Assembly: GCA_013398055.1 (NCBI GenBank)
Contig: VZRS01004062.1
Location: 124,001-188,000 of the forward strand
DNA: 64,000 nucleotides
Reading direction: 5' to 3'
DNA from: Ifrita kowaldi
Taxonomy: Eukaryota; Chordata; Aves; Passeriformes; Cinclosomatidae
The notes under the pieces were generated by a model that made no database searches, was not told the origin of the DNA, and was given only the letters and a program-made list of their open reading frames with translations. Both the position numbers and the translations under genes were made by a program. This document shows, piece after piece, positions 11,790 to 23,945 of the stretch; positions within the stretch are counted from its first letter, which is position 1, and every line of letters starts with the position of its first letter.

Positions 11790-14700
11790 TAAACTCACAA
11801 GAAGAAACAAAGTAACTTTTTTCTGCCTTGATTATCTGTGGGCTGTTGATGAGGTGAGAATTTTCACTGTGAGCCAAATGACAAGATAGATTCCATGGAA
11901 CAATTCCTTCTAATCTTATGATTTTAAATTTGTAGCTTAACTTCTCATCAGCCTTCTCAAGATGTTCTTGTCCCCTGCCCATATGCAAAAGGCAGGAATG
12001 AAAAGCCATGTGTCTGGTCAAACCCACAGAATGCTTCACACTCCTACGTTAGACACGGTTTTCTCCAACACACGTCCAGGTGGCCGCATCAGTATGCGCA
12101 GCACAGGAGGGTTGGCATAGGTGACAGAAAAGACCATTTTTCTCTTTCACACTTTCTCCTTTCAGCCCAAGCACCAAAGCAGTGCAGGTTACTGCAGGCT
12201 GCCTCCCCAGGGACTTCTGCATCTTCCCCCCACTCCAAGAACTGCAGCAGTTCTGACACACCATCTTGCAAAATAGTTACTTAAGCTAGTTGTCAAGGTA
12301 AATCAAGAGGAAGCAGATGGATCACAGAAGGAATTAAAGTTACTTATATCTCTTATAACACTTAGTTCTGTTCGGTAGTCATTGATATTCTACTCCTTAC
12401 ATAACAAAATTGAGGTTGGTCCTTATTTAAGTATACAGCTATGTTTTATTTCAAGACATGACAGAGCAATTTGAATCAGTTTCCCAAAATTATTTTCCTA
12501 TTTTCCAGGTGGACGAAATTCAACAAATTCTCCTACTTGTGTTTTAGCATGCACATTTCTAAATGCACATTTAGCATGTACATTTCTTTAGGTCTTCTTG
12601 AAGAAGGGAACTGAAAAATATCTTGCACCCACTGGCATCCGTTGCTTGACATAATTGAGCACTGTTTCACATGCATGACATAGTCCATTTTTGCTCTTTT
12701 TTTTTGGAATACATCAACAAAAATATTCATGAGCATAACAAATATTAAGTACTGCTGTCATCCAATTTCCTACATATATGAAAAGCAGAATTAGGAATAA
12801 AAAAACCCCCAAAAACACAGCCCACCCCTAATTTTAAAGCATACTTAACTTACTTTAACATTCTTGCCTCCTAATCTGGAGGTTTAAAGTCTCTCAAGAC
12901 TACCACACTAGGGATAAAATATTTCTTCTATTAAACCTGATACAATGGGCAAAACAACAAAGACCTCTTCAGAATCTACTGCTATCCCTAACTGAAGTTT
13001 AAATACATATGTATAACGAAAAATTATCCTGAGACAGTGAACAGCAATACTTACATGTGCCAAAAAGTGAAACTTTCCTCTCATGTGTCCCTTTTTATTG
13101 AAAGGCAGCTTGTAGTAATCAGTCCTTGAAAATTACAAATGCCAATCATTAGCTTTCCGCCTAAATTATTTTGGCAGGTAAGGTTATTCTAGTCCCATGG
13201 GGTTAACAACAGCAGGTGAAAATCATCTTTAGTGAAAGAACATCCTGTCTCTGATCCCTGAAGAAAACCCTAAGGCAAAAAAAAAAAAAGCAACATCAAA
13301 TATGTAGGCACCAAATGCATTGAGAATGACAGTTTTCCCTTACAAATTAATGTTTCTGGGACTTCTGAATATTGCTATGCTAAAGAAGAAGAGTTTATTA
13401 AGGAAAATCTGGAAAACATTTTTTTTTTTACTTACGTATTTAAGAAAGCTATTGCTATCTCTTTGTTATCAGTCAGCGCAGGGAAGTGCCAATGACAGGT
13501 CCAGATGGCTGCTGCTCCTTGACTTGTATTCCATTGCATGAAGCCAAAGCAGGTCAGGAAAAAAAAGGAAAGGAAAAAAAAGGTCAGTCAAGAAAGAAGT
13601 AATTTTAGTACCTCTACAGTAATTTTCCATTGTGAAAATTTAAATTTGTCCCAATCAAATTGTCACTTCTTTGAAAGGAAGCTGGTGTTGGCAGACATGA
13701 ATAAAAGGTCAACAGAAATCACAGATCCAGAAGAATGCAGGAGATTACAGCCTGGAGTGATGCAGGCCATGTAAAGATGAAAATCACAGGCTACCATAGT
13801 TGGAGTTCCCACTCCTGGTTCTTCTTTAATCCTAAATCAGAAATAACTTTACTGATTGTGCCACTAGAGATTGCTTCTCTATCTCTACTGATTCAACTGC
13901 ACAGTACCATTCTCACCTGCTTAAAAGACAAAAAACAACCTCATCCAACCAGCTTATATTTTATTGCAAAATCTAATTATCAGTAGGCCTAAATATATGA
14001 GGAATGATGACATTTGCTTGTCTCAGTAGGCCTGAAAGAACAATCTGGGAGATTCAATAAGGCACAAAGCAGGAGAGCTTCTAAAACCAGCCATGAGAAG
14101 TACTAGTCAGAGACTCAAATGGAATTTTTGTGTACTGAGTAGCCCAAGTTATCTTTTGCCATATCTTATCATAATAGATTACATTTTCAAAACTGACTTT
14201 GGCTCTTGTGTGCTTTTCTTAGACTCATACATCTGTGAATATTTAGAAGATTATTTAAGTAGAAGTTTGAGAGTTTGAGTTTCATTTTAAATATTTTCTT
14301 GATTAGTAAGTTTTAATATATGAGTAGTGGAAATTTTGAATTTTGCATGACATCATTTCTGTAACTCCAAGATAGACAGGACTTATTTGAGTTGAAAAGA
14401 CTGTTATTTCATTTGGGAAAAGATAAATACCCAAGAAAGTGCTGAGCTATCAAAACAATTCTGAGATACAAATTACATCCTGAGCTAATCATTCGTATTC
14501 ACTGCCAAAAGCATCTTCCTTCCTTGCTTGCTTACAGTATTAGAAATAGCAGCTGCTGTTGAAATCTCCCCTGGAGATTCTTAGGATCTCCATGAGGAAA
14601 AGCTTTGTACTGGAGGCCAATTTCAATAAATAACAACAGCCAATTTATTGCATGTGATAATTTTTTGACAACGATGCCAGAAGTTGGCACCTATTTTCAT

Positions 14701-17700
14701 ACATGTCAGCCAACAGAAATCTTTTTAAGTATGCTCTAACTACCCACCTGTGGAGGCAAATCCTTGTGTTTTGTGCTTCTGCATTAATGGGAGGCTCCAC
14801 ATTCCCTGCTCTCACAGCTTAATACCTAAGGTGCTCACTGCAAGACTTAAAGTATTGACTGTAAGACATTATCCTTACAGCAATACTGCTGAGGTCAAAT
14901 ATTTTTCCAGGTGACTTTCAGAGACCTTTGGTTCCCAGCAAAGTAAATGAGGAACTTTTAAAATTCTGATCCATTTATGTGATTGTTCACAAATACACAT
15001 TGCCTTTCCCAAGGCCACAAACACTGTGAAAATAGATTGCTGTGCAATGCATATGATCCTTGGATTGCAGGGGCTGAAGAAAAGATTTTTATTGCTGTAA
15101 GATTTTGAAACCAATCTTCACTCACTGAATTACAAGGGAAATGCATTTTAGATGCATTAATAGCAGAAAAAGTAAAGGAAGTGCTGAGGTCTCCAGTGAA
15201 GGCTCTTTTATGGTGTCACAGTTAATCTCCTAAAATCAGACACTTGATCAAGAGTTTTGGAAAATGGTGCTCATGTTTATTTTGGTGCAATTAAGGTCAG
15301 AGCTGCTCTAATCATTATTTGCTTTAAGCAGAACCTCCAAATAAATTTCTCTATGATAAATTAAATATTGACAAACAATGAAGTATTTCTGAGCAGGCAT
15401 CAGTAAGAATAAGAAAAATCTATTTAAACAATAAAATTAAAGAGTGACCAATAGAACAGCTGGAAGAAGTGTGTTGTCTTCTAAAACCAGGTTATTTATG
15501 AAAGTTCCTTTGTCTTCTCAATTGACTCTTATTTTCTTGTATTGGCAGGTTTAATGAAGACTAATGACCAGTTTAACATTTCTTACGCTACTGATCTAAA
15601 ATTTAAAGAAAGACATAAAAAATCAGCGTCTCCATACTTTTCTCTATGGAAACCACACTGTATTCTAAAAACAGTTTATAGCTTCATCAATTTTTAATGA
15701 AATGAGTAATTATTAATATACTGTATTTTTCCTTGCTTGTACCTTGATTATTATGTATTCTACCTGGTCATCAATTCTAAAATTAGTTTATTGAGAAGAG
15801 GTAATAAAAATCTCTGAATTATGGAGTACATAGGAAAATGTAGCATACTAATACCACTTTATAACGGGAAAATATTCATTACTGGCAATTTGGCATACTA
15901 TTCAACACATGGAGAAATAGGAAATTTTCCGCTTTTGTATTTATTCTTCAACACAATATTTTATAATAAAAAATAGAAAAAATTCATCATTTTGAATATA
16001 ATTATAGTGAAACATTTTTTAAAAAACCAAATATAATAATTTATGTCAACATTAATATTAAAGCACTGGAGAATCTACCACAGGTAGGAGATGGAAAACA
16101 TAACTTTTCCTTCTCCAATTACTATATACTTTCTCTTATATGAGTCCAAATATTTGGATGAGATGGTGAGCATCTGAAACTTCTCTTATGGTATGACTTC
16201 TGTTCAGCGCAGTTAGTGTTGCCTTCTTTTGCCGTGCATCTCATGAGGGAGAACAGAAGTGCCCTTCTGGGAATTAAGCTGTTCAGATCCCTGTCCATTG
16301 GCATTGAAAATCATCTATTCCACTTTCATTCTCCAAGTATGTTATTCGAAAACTATGGTCACAGGAGCCAGAATGTGCTGAAGAATAACCTAATTGTTTA
16401 GCCTGGGTACTCTGCTTATACTGACTTAGTGAAAATATTCACTTTCCACCCCGCACAATCCCTGCTTAGTTGTCAGCACAGCCTTCCCCATATTAACAAC
16501 ATCTTGTTTGAGTCTGCTGCTCATCTCTCTTTAGTCAAAACCTGGATCAAAGCCAAACGAAGTTAACAGATTTACTCTGGTGTAAATCCAGTGTAAAAGA
16601 AATTACTTTTGCATGCAGATTGACTTGTCTTGCTTTTCAGATTTCTTTGCCCATGCATGTAAAGCAAACCACTTTATATGCTGCTCAAGGATAAAAGCCT
16701 ATCATGCAGAAATTGAAATTTACATCCAATTTCTTTTTGCCCAGTAGATGCTGTGTCAAAGAAAGTAAAACATAAACAGCTGGTATTTCTTCCCAGGTAG
16801 ATCTTTTGAGCTTTATATTCTTCTGTCTGAAACTGTTTTTGTATCTACTCCTCCATGTGTCACATGACTTGAAATTTTAGCTATACCTTTGTTACAAATA
16901 TAATGCTTTATCATACTGAGTAATAGGCTAACTTCTGTGTTTTTGCAAGTTGTTCTTGCACAGTAAACAACGTCATCTGGTACAAGAAATTAGAAGAAAA
17001 CAGGTGCTACAAAATTACACCAATAGAGTGGTGAAATGTTCCTACAAAAGTTGCAATTACATACATTTTCCAAACCTGTTCAAACTGTTTGAATTGATTC
17101 ACTTACATTTTAAGGCAACAGCATTAGCAGCTGAAAAAAAAAATTAAGGGGAGGGATGAAGGTTTGACCTGCTTTTACTTTTCCACTAGGTACTACAGGT
17201 TTTCTAATCTACTGCATGACTGTTTCACAAGAACCAGACCTGTGAAGTCGGGGGATTCAAGAAACCTGAAATAGTGTTTCTTTCCGCATTCCACTTCATG
17301 ACAGTCTACATATTTCTCTTATTAGTTATTTTGAAGGCAAGTATGGTACAGAACATGCAGTTTCCGTAGGCATTGTACCTTATCGTACATGACATGACAT
17401 GATAAAAAAAGTAGGATAAAGCAAGAGGACTGAGAAAAATAGCATTTTCTATTTGATCTAGTAAAAATGTCCTTTCTTTTCTGCCTGGAGCAGATCTACC
17501 AAGAATTAGAGATGATATATTATAAAATATAGAAGGAATTTTAAACTGCAAAAATAGTTGGATGTTCTAAAAATAAAAAAACAAAAAGAAGAAAGAGGGG
17601 AGGAAGAAGTGAAGCTAACAAACGCTTACAGCGTGAAACTCAGAACTGAAAAATCCAAGAATTTCTATCCAAGTGTAAATTTCCACTAACTGGTTTTGCA

Positions 17701-19156
17701 AACTCATCTGTGTAAGACAGGTGATGCAACACTTAGGTAGCTTGTACAGTTGTTTAAACAATGTAAAGAGAGGGTTATTGATAGGCAATGATGCTTCTGC
17801 AGACCATTTCCCTGATGGTAATGCTTGTTTATGCTATTGCACTGATTGTTCAATGCTACTCTTCCTCACTGCTATCAGGCTCTCAGCATTTTGGTAGTTC
17901 TTTCATATTGCTGCAGAAGATCATCAACAGTGCTGTGCAACACTGCTGCTAATGAGGCCTGCTTCACATAAAATAAAATGAAGTTGTGTGTGGTCCAGAT
18001 CAATTCCTCTAATGAACTTCTCATGCGTCACCATGAAACAAACAAATTGAAAAACCCAACTGGGCTGAGAAGAACAGAGATGGCAGGGGAAGGGTGGTAA
18101 TAGATGACTGATAAAGACGAGGAGACAGGTGTGAATTTCTTTAATCCAGAATCACTTCAAAGGAAGTCATTCTCCTCTCCTAGACTGCAAGAAATGGTAA
18201 ATGACAAAAAACCTCTGAAGCATACAAAAAGAGAAAGTCAAGACTGGGGAGATCAGAGGCAGAGTGGACTTGTAAACAGAAATAGTAAGTTCTGTGAGGA
18301 GATAAAGCAATCTTATGAGTACAGAGCACTGTTCTTCCACAGTTCATCTGCTGCATGTGACTCAGGGAGTGGAGCAAAATCTGCAACAGCTCTGCAGAAG
18401 GAGTGTGGGATGAGTAAGCAGCTTGTGTAACTCACAGGAGCAGATGCAAATTAGAAGGTCTGCAGGACAAATAAAGAAATAACCAGTCAAAGATCATAAC
18501 CATAAATCACACAGCAAGGTAAGGCTTATAGGGTTAGAGGCTAGAATTAAATTCAACACCGTGTGTAAAGGCAATAAGGCAAGGAAAATGTAATTCCAGA
18601 AAGTGCGAAGAGAAATGCTGAGCAACTTTCTGGATATTTATTCTTGACACTAAACAAGGGCACTAATGAGGCCATATTTGAAATGTCTCATTGATTTTCT
18701 GTCTGATTCATTATCCTATAGATAAATATGACTTTATGGAAAGGGTGCAGCTTTGGCAGACAGCTGGCTACGCACGTATCTGTGAAGTAAACAAGACCAA
18801 GAAAGGGGCTGTAGGCTATCATGTGAATATCCACACTTTAACCCTTTGCTTGCTTTCTGGCCACTGTACTGTCCAGGAGTTTGGCTCACTAATTAAGGCC
18901 CAGCTTGACATATCATGGCTGTGGGACTTCGACTCTTTTTCACTGAGAAAACTGGTACAGACACGCAAGAGAGTCCATAAATTAAAACAACGCCAAACAG
19001 AAAAGCAAGAATGTGGAAGTGAAATAATTCAGGTGGTGATACTCGTTGCCCCTTCTGAGGATCCATTTCAGCTTCCACCCATGCCAACTTATCTACTTTC
19101 TCCTATGCTACATCCATCCCCGACTTCCTGGACAGCCTTCTAATTATTCCTTTCTG
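11790..19156. other. Unique-looking noncoding DNA
   Basis: Long AT-rich stretch without recognisable exons, RNA genes or dispersed repeats. It contains an A13 tract (13277-13289), an A/G-rich block near 13556-13583, and a near-duplicate 18-mer (12543-12560 and 12570-12587, one mismatch). The 150-codon frame at 18691-19143 begins at TTG and resembles no family I know. The 108-codon frame at 18104-18430 is likewise unrecognised. Confidence 0.4.
13277..13289. repeat. Homopolymer A13
   Basis: Thirteen consecutive A residues. No retroposed element body is recognisable next to it. Confidence 0.7.
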
Positions 19157-19178
19157 GGAATCTGGGATCCCAGATTCC
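19157..19178. repeat. Perfect 22-bp palindrome centred on GGATCC
   Basis: The sequence reads the same on both strands over 22 bases with no central spacer; the core is GAATCTGGGATCCCAGATTC. It lies just after the stop of the 18691-19143 frame. It may be chance or a dyad-symmetric binding site; nothing in the context decides between these. Confidence 0.85.
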
Positions 19179-21296
19179 TCTGAGCCCTTTGCAAACCTTG
19201 GAAACATCTCCATAGGAAGCATGGAGCTAGCCTTCATGCAGCAAAAGTGAAGTATTGCTTGATACCCACGTTGCGAATACATGTACTGGTATAAATTCCT
19301 GAGCTATTGGTCCCATAGTCAACAATAAATGACTGCAAAATGTACAGATAGGCTTTTAGAGTCAGAAATGGTTTTGGACCAATATGTTTCAAAGAATGTG
19401 TCATGGTCTTTTTAAGGCAGTTCTGTGTTTGCATCAGGTATAAGAAGCTTGACAGGAACTAACTAGAGAAACTTTGCAATTGCATTAAATGAAAGACCAT
19501 AATAAATATATTTGCTTTATGATCCAGACAGATAAAGAAAGGATACATAAAGATTATGAATGGACTTAAAATATCTGTTCTTTCTTCAGTATATGTACAT
19601 GAGTAATATTTCATATACAGCATTATTCACAGAAAAAAGAAAAAACAAACTGTGTTTTGAAAATGTGAAAGTCTGTGCAATAGCACTGTAATATAGATCT
19701 TAAGTGAGTGACATGAGCTAGCCATAGTAAAACGGAAATACACAAAATATTTGTCCATTTGTCCATTCAACAGTGAACAGGTGTTTTTAAATGCCTTGCG
19801 ACACTGAGGATAGGAATAATATGGAGCGGGTAAAAATTGGAAATAAGCCCGAAATCACACTCTAGAAAGTCTGCTTAGAAATTTCTTGAGCATAAAATAA
19901 AGACCAGTGACATTTGCTCTTATGAAAACTGCTTTTATGAAGGAAATTACACATTCCAGGTAAATTCTAATTAAATTCTCCTTACACATGCACGAACTAA
20001 TGCTCTGTATCAGGTAAATATTATCCAAGGACGAATATAAAGAAAATATATTCTGATTATTCCATGCCTGAAATGGTGGATTTTCTATGGCTTTCCCTGA
20101 ATTCAAACATATTTGAGTGACCCATATGTGAATGGTATATAACTTTTGTTAGTGGGAGATGAATTAAGTCTCTTTAATAAGAACATTAGTGATTTCTAGA
20201 AAAGAAAACCGAATGTAAAAAAATCTTTAAAAAAATTGAGATTTCCATCTTTTACTACGTGACAGCTCCTCCAGTAATTTAATGTCAGTCTTGTTAATCC
20301 TTGACAAGCTGACAAACCATGAAATTCTGCATTATTACCGTGGTAAAGCCATGAAATCCTTCATCTGCTACTATGATGTATACAAGCCAGTAAAAGGAAG
20401 AGTATTAGAGTAGTACAGAGTTATTTGAATCCCTGCCAGATTAGCTCCTGCATGCATAAATAAGAGAAGACCAAATTTATTCATATCATCTGCCCAAAGA
20501 GTGTGTCACAAGGTCCCCACACACAGCTTTTAGCTAACTTTCTTTATGGCCCTCACAGATGATGGTGGGCAAATTGATGGTTTCAGTCAAGCACCACCAG
20601 AGGTTTCTGGATCAAATGAACCATTTGAAGCTGCCATCTACCTCCTCGGCCCCAATGTGATTAACATACCAACATGTGGGTACACCTCAAAAATAATCAA
20701 TAAAAGAATTACTGATAATCAGTTACAATGCAAATTATACCTGTGATCGACACCTTTCCAAGGAGAACCTCAATTTCCATCCCCCTGCTTTAACCTCCAC
20801 AGCATCAGGAGAGGGGTGTGGGGGTGGTGTGGGCCATGTGATGACCCACTCCCACCACCTGTGCTTTTAAATAAGGTCACTTTATAGAAGTAAAAAGGAA
20901 TAGAAGAGTATAATGCAGCACAAACCCACAATCTTAATTTCCTTTTAATTCTTACCACACTTAAATTTGGTGGAAAAGGGAAAGAATCTCCTAAAGGAAA
21001 AGAAAAAAACTCTATTAAAAAATATGTGATTCTGTAGAGGAGATTTATGTAGAAACACATTTCTAAAATAAACCAATTCAGCCAGTTTTCCTCAAGGATG
21101 AAAGACCTGACTCAACTTTTGCAGTTCTTTCTTCTTCACATGAGAAATCCTACATATGGGCTAGTTTTTATACAAGATTTTCTTTGAGACTAACAAATTC
21201 TGAAAGTTTTTTGACCTTTCTGCAGAAGTTTGATTTTTCACCTATGACATTCACAAGCAAATGCAGACTTCTGTTCTGAAAGAGATATAATTAAAG
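19179..21296. other. Unique-looking noncoding DNA
   Basis: AT-rich with no recognisable features, ending at the target-site duplication of the next LTR. A G-rich spot near 20812-20840 has only three runs of three or more G. Confidence 0.4.
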
Positions 21297-21880
21297 ATGG
21301 CTGTTGTGATTTAACCCCAGCCAGCAATCCAAGTACCACATAGCCTCTCACTCACTCCCCCACCAGCAGAATCAGAATCAGAAGCGGAAAAGTGTTAAAA
21401 TTTATGGGTTGAGATAAAGACAGTTTAATAGGGAAAGAAAAAGCCACACAAGCAAAGCAAAACAAGAAATTAATTCACTGCTTCCCACGGGCAGGCAGGT
21501 GTTCAGGCATCTCCAGGAAGACAGGGCTCCATCACACATAATGGTGACTTGGGAAAATAAATGCCACAACTCTGCATGTCCCCCTCACAACCCTCCTTTA
21601 TATACACTGAGCATGATGTCATATGGTATGGAATATCCTTTGGGCCAGCTGGGGTCAGCTGTCCCACTGTGTCACCTCCCAGTTCCCCACACACCCCCAA
21701 CTCCCTGACCAGCGTGGACATATGAAAAGCAGAAAATACTTTGGCTCCATGTAAGCCCTGCTCAGCAATAACAAAAACATCCCTGAATTAACAACACTCT
21801 TTCCAGCACAAATCCAAAATACAGCCCCAAACTAGCCACTGTGAAGAAAATTCTACCCCAGCCAAGACCAGCACAATGGC
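21297..21880 (-). mobile_element. Solo LTR of an endogenous retrovirus with perfect 5-bp target-site duplication
   Basis: The LTR runs from TG (TGTTGTGATTTAACC, 21302) to CA (CCAAGACCAGCACA, 21875), 574 bp, flanked by ATGGC on both sides (21297-21301 and 21876-21880). On the minus strand it has LTR architecture: a TATA box (TATATAAAGG, complement of about 21595-21604), then ATTAAA (complement of 21424-21429) followed by CTGTCTTTATCTCAACCC, which I recognise from bird LTRs. The minus strand is therefore sense. A 5-bp duplication is typical of class III (ERVL-like) elements, but also occurs in others. No gag, pol or env sequence flanks it. The overlapping frames at 21499-21708 and 21503-21721 are not genes. 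Confidence 0.9.
21595..21604 (-). promoter_or_regulatory. TATA box of the LTR promoter
   Basis: The minus strand reads GTATATAAAGGAGG here. Just upstream on that strand is ATATGACATCATGC, close to a CRE/AP-1-like site. It is the core promoter expected in the U3 region of this LTR. Whether it is still active cannot be seen from sequence. Confidence 0.6.
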
Positions 21881-23774
21881 CCATGGGGTTTATTAGCTTT
21901 TTTTATCTTAAAATAATAGGCATCATGGATTCTTTTTCAGGAGGGATACAATGGTTCTTTGTCAGGTAATGGTGGTTTGAACTTTAATTCATTAATGTGC
22001 ATGAGTGGTTGTATCTTCACTTGCAATGTGCTGCAGGGCTGTGAAGCAGTATTACTAAGCATATTACAACAGCCACAAGTCATGTAAACGTATTTAAGGT
22101 CACAAACTAAACCAGCTGGACATAAGTTTTGTCTGGTAGAAATAAAAACACCACCTGGCTCTCCCTCACTGTTAAAGGCATTGCAGGAATGGACATATCA
22201 TAAGATATCTGACAAACTCATTTTTAAAGCTTTTGAATTTATTGCTTGCTGGCCGTCATTCTATTATGAAGTGGTTTAAAGGCATATGATTAACATAAAG
22301 AAACATCTGAATTATTACTTTAGTTCAGTCAAGAACAATACAGAGGTTTAACATTTCCTGGTATAAACTGAAATAGTGATTTATTAGTGAAGTCATGCCC
22401 CAATTTAAGACTAGGTAATCCTCAGGGTAGCTTGTGATTCTCTGCCTGCCTGTAACCACCTTCCCCACTCCCTTATGAACTACCAGCAGCCTCTCTCATC
22501 TATCTAATTCCGTTCATGACCCCAGAAGAGGTCACTGGTACCAAACTGACTGCCACCCTTTGGGCTCCAGATAGTACTCTCCAGCTCCCCTAAGATCATT
22601 AGATTTGCTAGTGTTAGAAAGGAGGAATCCACTATCTACAGCATGTGCAATTCCCTGCTTGCCAGAGAAACAGGCAGGAGGCATGCCCTGTTCAGTGTGA
22701 GTGACCTGCAACGATAACTAATGCCTAACAGGTTTTCCTAAAAAAAAGAAAGAAAAAGGAACAGCTAACTGCCTCATCTAGTCATTAAACTAGAGAAAGG
22801 GAGGTGGAGGGGATGGAATCATAACTATTGCTCTTCCTTAATTCAAAGTAAATTCAGACATCCACATGACTTATTCATATCAGACCAAATGGGCAAAACT
22901 AATGTCATATTCCTGAAATTAAGATGCTACATAAATGTGCCTCTTTATTTAACTCTTGTTGAAAAAGTTGCTATGACGTTTTAGAACTGTAAACTGGGTG
23001 ACTTCAGTATCTACTTGCTGGTATTGATCCTAGATATCATTGAGCCCAAGATGCTGCTGGTGTTGAGAACATTAGCTTTAACAGGAAAACACTAAATTTC
23101 TTTTTTTTTTTTTGACAATTAATATTTTACAAATATGGACAGATACTTAGATTAACTTTTTTAAATTTAATTTAAGAATAATAGCCCAAATCCTAAACCA
23201 AGCACATCTCCAGAGCTCCAAGTAATTAAAATTAGTCATGCAATGCCAGAAGGACTAATTTATCAGTACAACTACTTCAGCCATACTAGAACAGCTAATG
23301 CTTTTTTTAATATGCTATTGCTCCTATAAAAATGCAAGCTACTCATTAACTGTCTGTAAAACTTTTTATGGATTTATTGCTTAATTAGGTTTGTACCTTT
23401 ATTTGACAGGGGTTATTAAATACAGCATATAATCCTCTCGACTCCATGTAAAAGTCCAAGTCAGTTTTTATGGGAGCCTACATTAAAACAGAACTCGTGG
23501 AAAAACAAAATCTCTTAATTCACTGCAAAGAGTTTATTTTTACGGCATATTGTAACAAATGGCTCTTTATTTACATTCTTTCAAAATTTTTTTCTGACAT
23601 TTTTTTCTGATTAAAAAAAGTTATGTCTCTAAACACTAAATGACGATTTTTCTCCCTCAAACACCCATCTGCTCCTTCTCTGTGATGCTATGCTAAGTGG
23701 CAATGTTGACTTTATGGTGCCCCCTACAGGGAAAGACAGTGAGCACCATGAATGCAACAGTCCCATTTCTCTAA
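21881..23774. other. Unique-looking noncoding DNA
   Basis: No gene or repeat recognised apart from a T-run near 23100-23113. The part 23110-23560 is rich in TAATTA/ATTAAT cores and contains no repeat I recognise, so it could be a conserved regulatory element. Confidence 0.35.
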
Positions 23775-23945
23775 TGCCCAGAGAAGTTGTGGGTGCCCCA
23801 TCCCTGAAAGTGTCCAAGGTCAGGTTGGATGGGGCTTTGAGCAACCTGGTCAAGTGAAAGGTCTTCCTGCCCATGGCAGGTGAGTTGGAACTGGGTGATC
23901 TTTAAGGTCCCTTCCAACTCAAACCATTCTATAATTCCATGATTC
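23775..23945 (+). mobile_element. CR1 LINE 3' end, 5' truncated, well preserved
   Basis: Contains GCCCAGAGAAGTTGTGGG, CCCCATCCCTGAAAGTGTCC, GGTTGGATGGGGCTTTGAGC, CAACCTGG, GCCCATGGCAGG, TTTAAGGTCCCTTCCAACTC and the terminal CATTCTATAATTCCATGATT. This is the standard CR1 3' end in plus orientation. It looks younger than the copy at 7090, with far fewer departures from the usual sequence. The minus frames at 23629-23874 and 23771-23971 are shadows of it. Confidence 0.92.

Noticed and set aside
12543..12587. Near-duplicate 18-mers, initially considered as an array
   Set aside because: Only two copies with one mismatch, and no further units; not an array of any known kind.
18691..19143. A 150-codon plus-strand open frame
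   Set aside because: It starts at TTG, shows no domain, and has no splice, promoter or poly(A) context.
20812..20840. G-rich spot as a quadruplex candidate
   Set aside because: Only three runs of three or more G are present, short of the usual four.
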